A stretch of DNA of 64,000 bases from assembly GCF_030687145.1 (NCBI RefSeq), contig NZ_CP117460.1, positions 4,836,001 through 4,900,000 of the forward strand. Direction: 5' to 3'. Made by a program: the position numbers and the translations under genes. This document shows positions 53,741-64,000 of this stretch, piece by piece. Under the pieces are notes generated by a model. The model worked only from the letters and a program-made list of their open reading frames with translations. It searched no databases and had not been told where the DNA came from. Each line of letters opens with the position of its first letter. Position 1 is the stretch's first letter. Source of the stretch: Pseudomonas sp. FP1742. GTDB taxonomy: Bacteria; Pseudomonadota; Gammaproteobacteria; Pseudomonadales; Pseudomonadaceae.

Positions 53741-54619
53741 ATGAATATGGACATGGATGCGTCTACGAAATACCCCATTGTGTTGGTTCACGGTCTTTTC
53801 GGTTTCGATAGAATCGCCGGTTACCCCTACTTCTTCGAGATCGAGGAAGCCTTGGAACGCGCTGGTGCCCAGGTGTTTGCCGTGAATATTCCAACCGTCA
53901 ACGGCAATGAGGAACGCGGCGAAAAACTGCTCGAACACGTCGACCGCATTTTGCTGGAAACGGGCGCTGCCAAGGTCAATCTGATCGGCCATAGCCAAGG
54001 CCCGCTGGCCGCACGCTACGTCGCAGCCCTGTACCCGGAAAAGGTCGCTTCGGTCACCTCGGTCAGTTGCCCCAACCACGGCTCCGAGATTGCCGACCAA
54101 CTGCACAAGGCACTGACACCGGGAGAACTACCCGAAGCCTTCGTGTTGGCCTTGTTGAGCGCGGTCGGCACCTTCATTTCGTTGATCAGTGGCCACCCGG
54201 AAAATCCCGTGGATCCTCAAGCGGCGTTTGAATCGCTGACCAGTGCAGGACTGGCCGCTTTTAATCGCAAGTACCCGCAAGGGGTGCCAAAGGTTTGGGG
54301 CGGGGAAGGCAACGAAATTGAAAACGGGGTGTATTACTACTCCTGGAGCGGGATCGTGCAGAACTTTCAAAGCCTGCAACTCCTCGACCCGACCCATTTG
54401 AACTGTAAGGTGCTGTCGCAGTTGTTTTATAAAGAGAAGCACGCCAACGATGGGCTGGTTGGCCGCTACAGCTCGCATCTGGGCAAAGTGATTCGCTCGG
54501 ATTACCCCATGGACCATTTCGACGCCGTCAATCAGATGGCCGGCATCAATAGCTGGAACGTGAGCCCGGTCGGGCTCTACCTTGAACATGCCGCCCGGCT
54601 CAAGGGCAAGGGGTTGTAA
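53741..54619 (+). CDS. triacylglycerol lipase-like alpha/beta hydrolase without signal peptide
   Basis: 292-residue lipase of the family I type. The oxyanion region is [13 protein letters not shown], the nucleophile elbow [17 protein letters not shown], the Asp loop [11 protein letters not shown] and the His in [10 protein letters not shown]. Unlike secreted Pseudomonas lipases, it starts [10 protein letters not shown] with no signal peptide, and no foldase (lif) gene adjoins it. It may therefore be intracellular or exported another way. The ATG at 53741 is chosen, but two ATGs lie within the next 12 bases and the ribosome site is weak. Confidence 0.88.
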   Translation: MNMDMDASTKYPIVLVHGLFGFDRIAGYPYFFEIEEALERAGAQVFAVNIPTVNGNEERGEKLLEHVDRILLETGAAKVNLIGHSQGPLAARYVAALYPEKVASVTSVSCPNHGSEIADQLHKALTPGELPEAFVLALLSAVGTFISLISGHPENPVDPQAAFESLTSAGLAAFNRKYPQGVPKVWGGEGNEIENGVYYYSWSGIVQNFQSLQLLDPTHLNCKVLSQLFYKEKHANDGLVGRYSSHLGKVIRSDYPMDHFDAVNQMAGINSWNVSPVGLYLEHAARLKGKGL

Positions 54620-54628
54620 GCCCATAAA

Positions 54629-54658
54629 AAAACGGCCCGTTGCCATAACGGGCCGTTT
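54629..54658. terminator. bidirectional Rho-independent terminator
   Basis: AACGGCCCGTT and AACGGGCCGTT arms around a short GCCAT-type loop, with an A run on the left and T residues on the right, between the convergent lipase and DUF1285 genes. Confidence 0.9.
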
Positions 54659-54678
54659 CGTTTCCAGCGCTCAGCCCC

Positions 54679-55239
54679 TTAGGGCTCAAGCCCGATAGGA
54701 AAGAACTCGCCACCGCTCCAGACACCGAGCCAACTCTGCCCGTCAATCTCACGGCTCACCGCCAGCTCCACCAATTGGTAGAACACATTACGGTGGATCA
54801 GCGCTTCAAGGTTGCTGCGCACATGCACATACGGCGCGGGCTCCTGAGTCACCGGGTCGATCACCACGCGCATGGGGTGCTCGGCGCCGGCATCGGTCGT
54901 TTCGTCGACATTCGTGGTAAAGCGCAAGACCTGAGCCTCACCCTCGCCTTCGACTTCCACGGCAATCGCCACGAACGGCGCGTCGTCGACCTTGATGCCC
55001 ACCTTTTCGACTGGAGTAATCAGAAAGTAATCATCGCCGTCGCGGCGAATGATGGTGGAGAACAGCTTGACCATCGGCTTGCGCCCGATCGGTGTGCCCA
55101 GGTAATACCAGGTGCCGTCGCGGGCGATGCGCATGTCGATGTCGCCGCAGAAATCAGGGTTCCACAAGTGCACCGGTGGCAAGCCTTTGGTCTTGGGGAT
55201 TTGTCCCAACAGGTCATTGGCTTTTTGCGGGCCACTCAT
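54679..55239 (-). CDS. DUF1285 domain-containing protein
   Basis: 186-residue cytoplasmic protein of the DUF1285 family: [22 protein letters not shown], the central [19 protein letters not shown] and the C-terminal [12 protein letters not shown]. The known fold is two PH-like or YcgN-related subdomains; its function is unknown. It lies 16 bases after the DUF4823 gene on the same strand. Confidence 0.9.
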   Translation of the reverse strand: MSGPQKANDLLGQIPKTKGLPPVHLWNPDFCGDIDMRIARDGTWYYLGTPIGRKPMVKLFSTIIRRDGDDYFLITPVEKVGIKVDDAPFVAIAVEVEGEGEAQVLRFTTNVDETTDAGAEHPMRVVIDPVTQEPAPYVHVRSNLEALIHRNVFYQLVELAVSREIDGQSWLGVWSGGEFFPIGLEP

Positions 55240-55255
55240 GGCGTTCTCCTTTGAA

Positions 55256-55861
55256 TTACTGGTCGCTGAGCCCCAGCAGGCTACGAGCGTATTGCTCCAG
55301 CGGTGGGCCCAACAGATCTTCTGGCTTGTTATCGTGGAACGTCAGTAAACCGCCACGACTCTTGATACGTGCAGTATCGATCAAATACTGGGTGCTGGTC
55401 TCGATCAACATGATTTGAATCACACCGCTGTCGATCCCCAGGCGATCCACATGTTCCTGATCGAGCCACTCGTCCGAGTTGCCGATGCGGTCATCGGCCT
55501 TGGCGAAACGGGTATAAAGCAGGTAATGAGCGCCGGCGGCACGGGCTTCACCCATGGCGGCGTCGAGACCTTCCGGCATGCGGGCACGGCGTACCATCGG
55601 GAAATATTCGATAAAGCCATTGAAAGCTTCTTCGGCCACCACGTTAGGTCGCGGATAGGCACTGCCTGGCGGTGCGAAGGCGCCCTGGGCGATGTAGATG
55701 AATGAATCCGACTGAATGCGGAAGTTATTCACGCGGCGACTATCGCTGTGGTCCAGCAGCCCCGCGTCGCTCATGTGGTAGCGAGTGCCTTCGGCCATAT
55801 CGCTGACATTCATGCAGCCACCAAGCGCCAAAACGGCCAGCAGCAAAACCAGGCTACGCAT
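55256..55861 (-). CDS. DUF4823 domain-containing lipoprotein
   Basis: 201-residue protein with a lipobox ([13 protein letters not shown], Cys16) and a DUF4823 domain: [19 protein letters not shown] and the final [19 protein letters not shown]. It is probably an outer-membrane or periplasmic lipoprotein of unknown role. It is followed directly by the DUF1285 gene. Confidence 0.88.
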   Translation of the reverse strand: MRSLVLLLAVLALGGCMNVSDMAEGTRYHMSDAGLLDHSDSRRVNNFRIQSDSFIYIAQGAFAPPGSAYPRPNVVAEEAFNGFIEYFPMVRRARMPEGLDAAMGEARAAGAHYLLYTRFAKADDRIGNSDEWLDQEHVDRLGIDSGVIQIMLIETSTQYLIDTARIKSRGGLLTFHDNKPEDLLGPPLEQYARSLLGLSDQ

Positions 55862-55956
55862 CCTACCCTCCAGAAGCCGGTGACGGAAAACCGGCGAATG
55901 GCCATGGGATGCAGCTTCCGCGCCAGCTCATGGGCATCGTCGCCTGGCAGAACGCA

Positions 55957-56021
55957 ATCGCGGGCAAGCCACGCTCCCACAGGATATTTGTAAACCTGTG
56001 GGAGCGTGGCTTGCCCGCGAT
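55957..56021. repeat. REP pair (inverted), variant subtype
   Basis: Both arms are of the variant kind (GGGCAAGCCACGCTCCCAC and complement) with an 11-base spacer, at 55957-55983 and 55995-56021, between moaA and the DUF4823 gene. Confidence 0.92.
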
Positions 56022-56030
56022 GAGGCCCGA

Positions 56031-56999
56031 TCAGCCGCCAATAATCTTCATGATGGTTGCGCCACCGGAGAACGCCACTTCCTGCTTGTCCCCCAAGGCT
56101 TTCACCAACAGCCGCTGCAACGCCGGCAATGCCTGGTGACGAGGTTTGTCGAGCAGATCGCCGACATAGTGGCGATTGCTCGATGACAGGCAACCATGCA
56201 GCCAGCCAGTGGACGACAAACGCAGACGCGAGCAGGTGCGGCAGAACGGCACGCTTTCGTTGGCGATCACACCAAAGTGGCCCTGCTCTGGAATTTCGTA
56301 GCGCACCGCCGTGGCATCGACCGGCGCGTCGGCCTGAAGGTACTCGTAGCGCTCGCCGATCAGGCTCAGCAATTGCTGAAGGCTGACGAACTGTTGCAGG
56401 AAGGCATTGGAATCGCTGGCCAGGTGGCCCATGCGCATCAATTCGATGAAGCGCAGCTCGTAGCCGCGTTCCAGGCAGTAATCGAGCAGGGGCATCACTT
56501 GATCGAGGTTTTGCCCTCGTAGCGGCACCATGTTGACCTTGATCTTCATGCCCGCCGCCGCGGCCTGGTTCATACCGTCAAGGACGGTCGCCAGATCACC
56601 ACCACGCGCAATGCTACGGAAAGCATGCGCATCCAAAGTATCGAGGGAAACGTTGATGCGCCGAATACCGGCGTCCACCAGCAGCGGCAGCTTCTTCGCC
56701 AGCAACTGACCATTGGTGGTCAGGCTGATGTCCGCCAGGCCCATCTGCCCGACGGCGGTCATGAAGGCTTCGAGTTTGGGACTGACCAGTGGCTCGCCAC
56801 CGGTAATGCGCAGGCGCTCGATGCCCGCCGCTTCGATCAGATAGGCCACGCCGCGTGCCATGGCCTCGGCCGACAACTCATCCTGTGCAGCCACCAGCCG
56901 CTTGCCGTTAGGCACGCAGTAGGTACAGGCGTAGTTGCAGGCGGAAGTCAGACTGATCCGCAAATTGCGAAAACGCCTGCCTTGACGGTCAACGATCAT
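56031..56999 (-). CDS. moaA: GTP 3',8-cyclase (molybdenum cofactor biosynthesis)
   Basis: 322-residue radical SAM enzyme that, with MoaC, turns GTP into cyclic pyranopterin monophosphate. The first cluster site is SACNYACTYC. The second 4Fe-4S site is CRTCSRLRLSSTGWLHGC. ITGGEPLVSPKL is the SAM-binding GGE motif. The C-terminal double glycine (MKIIGG) needed for activity is present. No other moa genes adjoin it, which is usual for stand-alone copies in pseudomonads. Confidence 0.95.
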   Translation of the reverse strand: MIVDRQGRRFRNLRISLTSACNYACTYCVPNGKRLVAAQDELSAEAMARGVAYLIEAAGIERLRITGGEPLVSPKLEAFMTAVGQMGLADISLTTNGQLLAKKLPLLVDAGIRRINVSLDTLDAHAFRSIARGGDLATVLDGMNQAAAAGMKIKVNMVPLRGQNLDQVMPLLDYCLERGYELRFIELMRMGHLASDSNAFLQQFVSLQQLLSLIGERYEYLQADAPVDATAVRYEIPEQGHFGVIANESVPFCRTCSRLRLSSTGWLHGCLSSSNRHYVGDLLDKPRHQALPALQRLLVKALGDKQEVAFSGGATIMKIIGG

Positions 57000-57145
57000 G
57001 GATCACTCCGGCGAAAGAAGATTCGAACGCGCAAAACTTGACTCACAAATCAAGTTTTAGCAAGCCCTATGCCTGAGTATATTCCTGCGGTACTGCGCCA
57101 CGTAGCTAAATCATGGCTCATGGCGCAATTAGACAACTGGATGGC

Positions 57146-57784
57146 TCAGCTGCTCGGAGTGTCGGTATCGCGCTTGCGCTTGTTGCCCATGCGCACGCCG
57201 ATGTCCATCAGGAACTGGAAGAAACCTTCCTGATCTTCCAGCACATTGCTCCAGAACGGCGAGTGATACAGCGCCACCGCGCCGTGCACCAGCGCCCAGG
57301 CCGCACAGTAATGGAAGTAAGGCGGCACGTCCTCGAGCTTACCTTCGCTGATCCGGCCCTTGATTAGCAGGGTCAGGCGTTCGAAATTCGAGGCGCGGAT
57401 CTTGTGCAGTTCCTCGACCATCTCCGGCACCTGATTGCCCTTGACCACCTTTTCTTCCAGGCGATCGAACAACCGATAGCGTTGCGGATCGCGCATGCGG
57501 AATTCGAAGTAGGCCCGGGACAGGGCCTCCTTGTCCTTATCGACATCGGCCGAATGCAACAACTCATTCAAATCGCGCTCGTAATCGAGCATCAGGCGCA
57601 GGTAGATCTCCGCCTTGGACTTGAAGTGCTTGTAGATCGTGCCTTTGCCGATACCTACGGCATCAGCAATCATCTCGACGGTGACACTGTCTTCACCTTG
57701 TTCGAGGAACAGCTTGAGCGCGGTATCGAGAATTTCTTGCTCGCGGCGACGAAACTCACGGACCTTACGAGGTTCTTTATGCAT
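57146..57784 (-). CDS. TetR family transcriptional regulator
   Basis: 212 residues: helix-turn-helix at 20-65 (ILDTALKLFLEQGEDSVTVEMIADAVGIGKGTIYKHF) and a C-terminal ligand domain typical of larger TetR proteins. The basic tail GNKRKRDTDTPSS is unusual. In pseudomonads this gene neighbours the rgsA sRNA and tatD. The ligand and targets are not known. Confidence 0.9.
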   Translation of the reverse strand: MHKEPRKVREFRRREQEILDTALKLFLEQGEDSVTVEMIADAVGIGKGTIYKHFKSKAEIYLRLMLDYERDLNELLHSADVDKDKEALSRAYFEFRMRDPQRYRLFDRLEEKVVKGNQVPEMVEELHKIRASNFERLTLLIKGRISEGKLEDVPPYFHYCAAWALVHGAVALYHSPFWSNVLEDQEGFFQFLMDIGVRMGNKRKRDTDTPSS

Positions 57785-57971
57785 AAGAAAAGGTCTGTAG
57801 GGGTCAAAATTCGAAGCCGCGTATTATGCCTAACTTGCGCAAAAATGCACGGATCATCCGACCATATATGTGTTTCTTGATGAATTCGCACCACCTCCCT
57901 GACTGATGAGAACTCAACCGAAGCGCGCGTATTCCAAATTTGTTTAAAAACCCGACCGGCTAAACTGGACT

Positions 57972-58117
57972 CGGCGCGATACTGATCAATACTTCAACTG
58001 TCGGCGAGGCATCTCCCCCAAGTGTCGCGCTGATGAAGGTACCAAAGGACCGCGTACCTTTGTTTTACTCCTAATGGTCTTAACCCGGATTCACCCCCCA
58101 GAACCCGGGTTTTTTTT
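57972..58117 (+). ncRNA. rgsA: probable RgsA (P16) small RNA
   Basis: Between the TetR gene and tatD, on the plus strand, CTAAACT (57960-57966) resembles an RpoS-type -10 box. A 7-bp hairpin (AAGGTAC 58036-58042 with GTACCTT 58054-58060) follows. The region ends in a strong terminator (ACCCGG/CCGGGT then eight T, 58083-58117). Position between TetR and tatD matches the known Gac/RpoS-controlled sRNA RgsA. The start is approximate; identity rests on synteny and structure, not alignment. Confidence 0.72.
58083..58117 (+). terminator. terminator of the RgsA sRNA
   Basis: ACCCGG and CCGGGT arms with a C-rich loop, followed by eight T residues. Confidence 0.88.
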
Positions 58118-58166
58118 GCCTGCGATTCAGGGGTCAAAACCCCGCAGCCCGCGATTTTTTCCAACG

Positions 58167-58958
58167 TTACGCCGATGCCCTGACGTGCGCCAACGGAAAT
58201 AACCGCTTGAAATTCTCGGTGGTCTGCTCGGCAAAACGCTCGTAGGACTCACCTCGCAACATTGCCAGAAATTCCGCGACCTCACGCACGTATTGCGGCA
58301 GGTTCGGTTTGCCGCGATACGGGATCGGCGCCAGATACGGCGAGTCGGTTTCCACCAGCAACCGGTCAGCCGGCACCTTGCTGGCGACATCACGCAGGGC
58401 ATCGGCATTGCGAAAAGTGACAATACCGGACAAGGAAATGTAATACCCCATGTCCAGCGCGGCCTTGGCCATGTCCCAGTCTTCGGTAAAACAGTGCAGC
58501 ACGCCCGCCTGAGGCAGCGCCGCCTCACGCAGCAGTTCGAGGGTGTCGGCCCGGGCGCCCCGGGTATGGATGATTACCGGCTTGCCGGTCTGCTCAGCCG
58601 CGTGCAGATGCAGGCGGAACGATTCCTGCTGCAACGCTGCCGCTTCCGGCTCGTAGTGGTAATCCAGGCCGGTTTCCCCGATTGCCACCACCCGCGGATG
58701 ATTGAGTTCGCGCAACAGCCAGTCCAGTGCCGGCGCGCCCCCCGGCTGCACGTCCAGCGGATGCACGCCGACTGAACAATCGACGTCGTCGTAACGTTCG
58801 GCCAACGCCTTGACGTCGGCGGCGTTATCGGCGCTGACGCCAATGCACAGAAAATGCCCTACCCCGCGCGCACGGGCCGCATCGAGTGCGGCATCCAGGG
58901 AGCCGTCGTGGGCGGCAAGGTCGAGGCGATCAAGGTGGCAATGGGAATCTACAAGCAT
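58167..58958 (-). CDS. tatD: TatD family DNase/hydrolase
   Basis: 263-residue metal-dependent hydrolase with a TIM-barrel fold. Metal ligands are VDSHCHLDRL at the N-terminus, GETGLDYHYE, PVIIHTRGA, VLHCFTED and VETDSPYLAPIPYRG. The family acts as 3'-5' exonuclease or in DNA repair and quality control. The start at 58958 (MLVDSHCHL) is preferred over an upstream TTG. It lies 13 bases after the PilZ gene in the tmk-holB cluster. Confidence 0.92.
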   Translation of the reverse strand: MLVDSHCHLDRLDLAAHDGSLDAALDAARARGVGHFLCIGVSADNAADVKALAERYDDVDCSVGVHPLDVQPGGAPALDWLLRELNHPRVVAIGETGLDYHYEPEAAALQQESFRLHLHAAEQTGKPVIIHTRGARADTLELLREAALPQAGVLHCFTEDWDMAKAALDMGYYISLSGIVTFRNADALRDVASKVPADRLLVETDSPYLAPIPYRGKPNLPQYVREVAEFLAMLRGESYERFAEQTTENFKRLFPLAHVRASA

Positions 58959-58971
58959 AAAGGGCTGCAAC

Positions 58972-59328
58972 TTACATCGTATGAGTGGGACGGTCGGACT
59001 TCAGGGCTCCGGCCAGATGGGTTTCGATTCGACTGCGCGCGGTATCGTCGCCTTCGTTGAATTGCACACCGACCCCAGCGGCGCGGTTGCCCTGGGCACC
59101 TTTGGGGGTAATCCAGGTGACCCTGCCGGCGACCGGGATCTTTTCCGGTTCGTCCATCAGGTGCAGCAGCATGAAGACCTCATCGCCCAACTTGTAGCTC
59201 TTGTTGGTCGGGATAAACAGGCCACCATTCTTGATGAACGGCATATAGGCCGCGTAGAGCACGGATCTGTCCTTGATGGTCAAGGACAAAATGCCATTGC
59301 GCGGCCCGGGACTGACGGGTTCGTTCAT
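58972..59328 (-). CDS. pilZ: PilZ domain-containing protein (type IV pilus PilZ)
   Basis: 118-residue PilZ protein with GILSLTIKDRSVLYAAYMPF at the N-terminus and FIPTNKSYKLGDEVFMLL, VAGRVTWITPKGAQGNR in the core. It lacks the RxxxR and D/NxSxxG c-di-GMP motifs. This is the case for the founding PilZ, needed for type IV pili, which in P. aeruginosa also lies next to holB. It is therefore probably that gene. Confidence 0.9.
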   Translation of the reverse strand: MNEPVSPGPRNGILSLTIKDRSVLYAAYMPFIKNGGLFIPTNKSYKLGDEVFMLLHLMDEPEKIPVAGRVTWITPKGAQGNRAAGVGVQFNEGDDTARSRIETHLAGALKSDRPTHTM

Positions 59329-59370
59329 GCTGACCTCCGCTGTCTGATGATCAGAGTCTAGGCACGACAG

Positions 59371-60991
<1,621 letters not shown>

Positions 60992-61001
60992 TTAATCAGA
61001 G

Positions 61002-62201
61002 TCATTGCGGGCTTTGCGGCGTCGGAGCATCCGGCTCGGGTGCTGGCTCAGGTGCTGTCGCAGGCGCTTGCGAAGAGTCCGGCACTGCTTGCGGCACTTC
61101 TTCGAGCGTTGTATCAGGCGAAGCCGTCGGAATCGGTGCCTGGGCATCCTCCGCCTGCGGCGTAACAGCCGGCGCCGGACTGGAGCGGTAATCGGCACGT
61201 CGATTCAGCTGAAACTCCCGCACCGCGTTGTTATGAGCATCCAGATCATCCGAGAACACGTGGCTGCCGTCACCGCGCGCAACAAAATACAGACTATTGC
61301 CGTCGGCGGGATTCAACGCCGCATGGATCGCTTCGCGCCCCACCATCGCAATCGGCGTCGGTGGCAGGCCGGCGATCAGGTAAGTGTTATACGGTGTCGG
61401 CTCCTTGAGATGGGCGCGGGTCAACTTGCCGTTATAACGATCACCCAAGCCATAGATTACCGTCGGATCGGTTTGCAGCAGCATCCCCATTTCCATCCGC
61501 CGCACGAACACGCCGGCGATCTGCCCGCGTTCCTGTGGCACACCGGTTTCCTTTTCCACCAGCGAAGCCATGATCAGCGCCTGATAGGGTTCGGTATAGG
61601 GCACGTCGGCAGCTCGCTGACTCCATTCCTTGGCGAGAACCTCGTCAAGGCGGTCGTAGGCTTTCTTGAGCAGATCGACATCAGTCATGCCACGCACGAA
61701 ACGGTACGTGTCAGGGAAGAATCGCCCTTCCGGGAAAATCCCGCCATGACCGAGCTTGTCCATGACCTGGCTGTCGCTCAAACCGTTCAGGGTCTGCTCG
61801 AGTTTTTCATCCTTGGCCAAGGCTGCGCGGACCTGATGGAAGTTCCAGCCTTCGACCAGCGTCAGGCTGTACTGAACCATTTCCCCGCGCTTCCACAGGT
61901 CGATCAACCCTTCGACCGTCATACCCGGAACCATGCGGTATTCGCCGCTGTGCAGCGGTTGTCCGGCGAGATTGAAACGCCAATACACCCGCAGCCAGAA
62001 AGCGTCCTTGATGACGCCATCGGCTTCGAGTCGAATGAAAGTGCGGTTTGGTGTAGTGCCTTTGGGCACGTCCAGCAGCTCTTCCTGGGCGATGTTCAGC
62101 GGCTGTTTCAGCGCCGAATCGATTTTCCAGGCGCAAGCGCCCGCCAACAGCCCCGCCAGAACCAGTCCGGTTTCCAGCAGCAGCAAGAATTTACGTCTCA
62201 C
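61002..62201 (-). CDS. mltG: endolytic transglycosylase MltG
   Basis: 399-residue inner-membrane lytic transglycosylase that cuts nascent peptidoglycan. An N-terminal helix (KFLLLLETGLVLAGLLAGACAW) is followed by the YceG domain, with the catalytic Glu in MASLVEKETGVPQER and the conserved LPPTPIAMVG. The last 60 residues are Pro/Ala/Glu-rich (TAPEPAPEPDAPTPQSPQ at the end) and probably disordered; this tail is longer than in E. coli. It starts with GTG, 3 bases after pabC. Confidence 0.94.
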   Translation of the reverse strand: MRRKFLLLLETGLVLAGLLAGACAWKIDSALKQPLNIAQEELLDVPKGTTPNRTFIRLEADGVIKDAFWLRVYWRFNLAGQPLHSGEYRMVPGMTVEGLIDLWKRGEMVQYSLTLVEGWNFHQVRAALAKDEKLEQTLNGLSDSQVMDKLGHGGIFPEGRFFPDTYRFVRGMTDVDLLKKAYDRLDEVLAKEWSQRAADVPYTEPYQALIMASLVEKETGVPQERGQIAGVFVRRMEMGMLLQTDPTVIYGLGDRYNGKLTRAHLKEPTPYNTYLIAGLPPTPIAMVGREAIHAALNPADGNSLYFVARGDGSHVFSDDLDAHNNAVREFQLNRRADYRSSPAPAVTPQAEDAQAPIPTASPDTTLEEVPQAVPDSSQAPATAPEPAPEPDAPTPQSPQ

Positions 62202-62204
62202 GAA

Positions 62205-63020
62205 TCAAGCATCCAGTAGCGCACGGGCAATGGTTTGGAGTTTACGGGTGAGCGGCCCAACCGGCCAGCTCAGTGCGGCATAGGCGCGCACCGGCCAAAT
62301 GCCATACACGCTGTTGCAGACAAAGACCTCGTCAGCCCACTGCAGCTGCTCGAGGGTGATATCGGTGATGTGTGTGGAGATCCCCGATGACTCGGCTTGA
62401 AACAATAATTCTGCGCGCATCACGCCAGCCACGCCACAACGTTTGAGATCGGCGGTCACCAGCACGCCATCACGCACCAGGAACAGATTACTGAACACAC
62501 CTTCAATCACCCGCCCCACCTGATCCAGCATCAAGCCTTCGGCATGCTCGGTGTCCTGCCATTCGGAACGGGCGATAACCTGCTCCAGACGATTCAGATG
62601 TTTAAGACCGGCGAGCAATGGCTGTTTGGAAAGCCGTGTCGCACAAGGGAACAGGCGAATGCCCTGTTTCGCATGCACCGCCGGATAGGCCGCAGGAGGA
62701 TTACCTTGCAGAATGCGCCTGGCCCGGGCCGAGGGATCAGGGGCGTAACCACGCAGACCGTCGCCTCGAGTGAGGATGAGCTTGAGCACGCCTTCGCCCA
62801 GCGCTGCGGCATAGGCCAGCAGCTCCGCCCGGATCAGCGCATGGTCGGTGGTAATCGCCAGGCGCGAACAACCCTCGGCCAGACGCGCCAAATGTCGATC
62901 CAGCAGCAACGGCTGCCCACCCTTGACCAAGAGGGTCTCGAACAGACCATCACCGTAAGCCAGGCCGCGATCCTTCAGCGACAAAGCGTCAGCCGGTTGA
63001 CCGTCGACCCAGCTGTCCAT
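62205..63020 (-). CDS. pabC: aminodeoxychorismate lyase
   Basis: 271-residue PLP enzyme (fold type IV) that releases pyruvate from aminodeoxychorismate to give p-aminobenzoate for folate. Visible parts are the start WVDGQPADALSLKDRGLAYGDGLFETLLV, the PLP lysine in LLAGLKHLNRLEQVIARSE and IEGVFSNLFLVRDG. Its ATG shares a base with the fabF stop (TGATG). The fabF-pabC-mltG order is the classic one. Confidence 0.95.
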   Translation of the reverse strand: MDSWVDGQPADALSLKDRGLAYGDGLFETLLVKGGQPLLLDRHLARLAEGCSRLAITTDHALIRAELLAYAAALGEGVLKLILTRGDGLRGYAPDPSARARRILQGNPPAAYPAVHAKQGIRLFPCATRLSKQPLLAGLKHLNRLEQVIARSEWQDTEHAEGLMLDQVGRVIEGVFSNLFLVRDGVLVTADLKRCGVAGVMRAELLFQAESSGISTHITDITLEQLQWADEVFVCNSVYGIWPVRAYAALSWPVGPLTRKLQTIARALLDA

Positions 63021-64000
63021 CAGTCAGCGAACCGGCGGAACACCAGCGAGCCATTGGTACCGCCAAACCCGAAGGAGTTGGACAGCACCACGTCGATATC
63101 CATGCCGCGCGCGGTGTGGGGTACGAAGTCGAGGTCGCAGCCTTCGTCCGGCTCATCGAGGTTGATGGTCGGCGGGGCGACCTGACTGTTGATGGCCAGT
63201 ACACTGAAAATCGCCTCGACCGCGCCGGCCGCACCCAGCAGGTGACCAGTCATGGACTTGGTCGAACTGACGGCCAGTTTGTAGGCGTGATCGCCGAACA
63301 CCGATTTGATCGCACAGGCTTCGGCGAGGTCGCCGGCCGAGGTCGAGGTGCCGTGGGCGTTGATGTACTGCACCTGGTCGCCATTGATCTTCGCATCGCG
63401 CAAGGCATTGGTGATGCAACGCGCAGCACCCGCGCCATCGGCCGGTGGCGAGGTCATGTGGTAAGCATCGCCACTGGTGCCGAAACCGATCAGCTCGGCG
63501 TAAATGGTCGCACCACGGGCCTTGGCGTGCTCCAGTTCTTCGAGAACCAGCGCGCCGGCGCCGTCGGACAACACGAAGCCATCACGGCCCTTGTCCCATG
63601 GACGGCTGGCACGGGTCGGCTCGTCGTTGCGGGTCGACAATGCACGGGAGGCACCGAAGCCACCCATACCCAGACCACACGCGGCCATTTCGGCGCCACC
63701 GGCAATCATCACGTCGGCTTCGTCGTACATGATGTTGCGCGCCGCCATGCCAATGCAGTGCGTACCGGTGGTACACGCCGTGGCGATGGCGTAGTTAGGC
63801 CCCTGTGCCCCCAGATGGATGGACAGGAAACCGGAAATCATATTGATGATCGAGCCCGGCACGAAAAACGGAGAAATCCGTCGCGGACCGGAATCATGCA
63901 GTGTACGGCTGGTGTCTTCGATATTGGTCAGACCGCCAATACCCGACCCCATGGCCACGCCGATACGCTCGCGATTGGCGTCGGTGACCTCAAGACCTGC
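63020..64000 (-). CDS. fabF: beta-ketoacyl-ACP synthase II (N-terminal part outside the window)
   Basis: The C-terminal about 326 residues of the condensing enzyme of fatty-acid elongation, running off the right edge. The frame is open to base 64000, so the ATG at 63958 is internal. The nucleophile Cys lies in [14 protein letters not shown]. The catalytic histidines lie in [12 protein letters not shown] and [15 protein letters not shown], and the phenylalanine gate region is [13 protein letters not shown]. It is followed by pabC with a one-base overlap. Confidence 0.96.
   Translation of the reverse strand, partial: AGLEVTDANRERIGVAMGSGIGGLTNIEDTSRTLHDSGPRRISPFFVPGSIINMISGFLSIHLGAQGPNYAIATACTTGTHCIGMAARNIMYDEADVMIAGGAEMAACGLGMGGFGASRALSTRNDEPTRASRPWDKGRDGFVLSDGAGALVLEELEHAKARGATIYAELIGFGTSGDAYHMTSPPADGAGAARCITNALRDAKINGDQVQYINAHGTSTSAGDLAEACAIKSVFGDHAYKLAVSSTKSMTGHLLGAAGAVEAIFSVLAINSQVAPPTINLDEPDEGCDLDFVPHTARGMDIDVVLSNSFGFGGTNGSLVFRRFAD

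Noticed and set aside
5355..56021. Repeated palindromes considered as a CRISPR array
   Set aside because: They are scattered singly or in inverted pairs across genes, with no regular direct repeats or spacers, which is the REP pattern.
63020..63958. fabF frame beginning at 63958 taken as a complete gene
   Set aside because: The same frame stays open to the window edge and reads sequence typical of the FabF N-terminal half ([20 protein letters not shown]), so the gene is truncated by the window.

Overview
The window is chromosomal DNA from a Pseudomonas of the fluorescens group. The evidence is the high-GC coding bias, about a dozen copies of the Pseudomonas REP palindrome (arm core GCGAGCAAGCCCGCTCCCAC), the N-acetylglutaminylglutamine amide (NAGGN) osmolyte operon, and runs of neighbours familiar from pseudomonads: bolA/fumC, etfBA/ETF-QO, and TetR-RgsA-tatD-pilZ-holB-tmk-mltG-pabC-fabF. 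It is gene-dense and mostly core genome, with one insertion sequence. I saw no rRNA, tRNA, CRISPR or prophage.

Layout. 1-9.7 kb: a cut-off ABC exporter, a DsbA-like oxidoreductase, trhO, bolA, a DUF2059 protein, fumC, a drug/metabolite transporter, a thiolase and polyphosphate:AMP phosphotransferase. 9.9-17 kb: mnmC, then the NAGGN operon (amidotransferase, ngg, M42 peptidase). 17-29 kb: yheU, a CsrA/Rsm regulator with a structured leader, ynfA, an SDR, an LTA-synthase-like membrane enzyme, small envelope proteins, a MocR regulator with an array of possible operator half-sites, an OmpA-like lipoprotein pair, and etfBA. 29-34 kb: ETF-QO behind a PsrA-type operator, then a divergent AraC regulator/alcohol dehydrogenase pair.

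33.6-53.6 kb is a sugar and nucleoside catabolic region. The dgo operon (kinase, aldolase, dehydratase, MFS transporter, IclR regulator) and a second operon (SMP-30 lactonase, SDR sugar dehydrogenase, araFGH importer, GntR repressor) together supply an oxidative (De Ley-Doudoroff) D-galactose pathway, probably shared with the first steps of L-arabinose oxidation. The promoters of dgoK and of the SDR are near-duplicates: 50 of 61 positions are identical, including a TCCCA-N5-TGGGA palindrome and both promoter hexamers. A second operator type links the GntR gene to araF. Between the two operons lie a yegTUVW-like cluster (GntR, ADP-ribosylglycohydrolase, NCS1 permease, PfkB kinase), an IS110-family element, an HD hydrolase and two small proteins.

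The most striking item is the IS110 element (39658-40823). It sits exactly inside a REP sequence at a CT dinucleotide. Its 200-base left end can fold into two guide loops: one carries sequences matching both halves of the interrupted REP, the other carries short matches to the element's own ends. This is what a bridge RNA programmed to target REPs would look like. Joining the two ends would also create a promoter-like TTGTCC-N17-TATGTT.

53.7-64 kb holds a signal-less lipase, DUF1285 and DUF4823 proteins, moaA, a TetR regulator, the likely sRNA RgsA, and the tatD-pilZ-holB-tmk-mltG-pabC-fabF cluster, which runs off the right edge.
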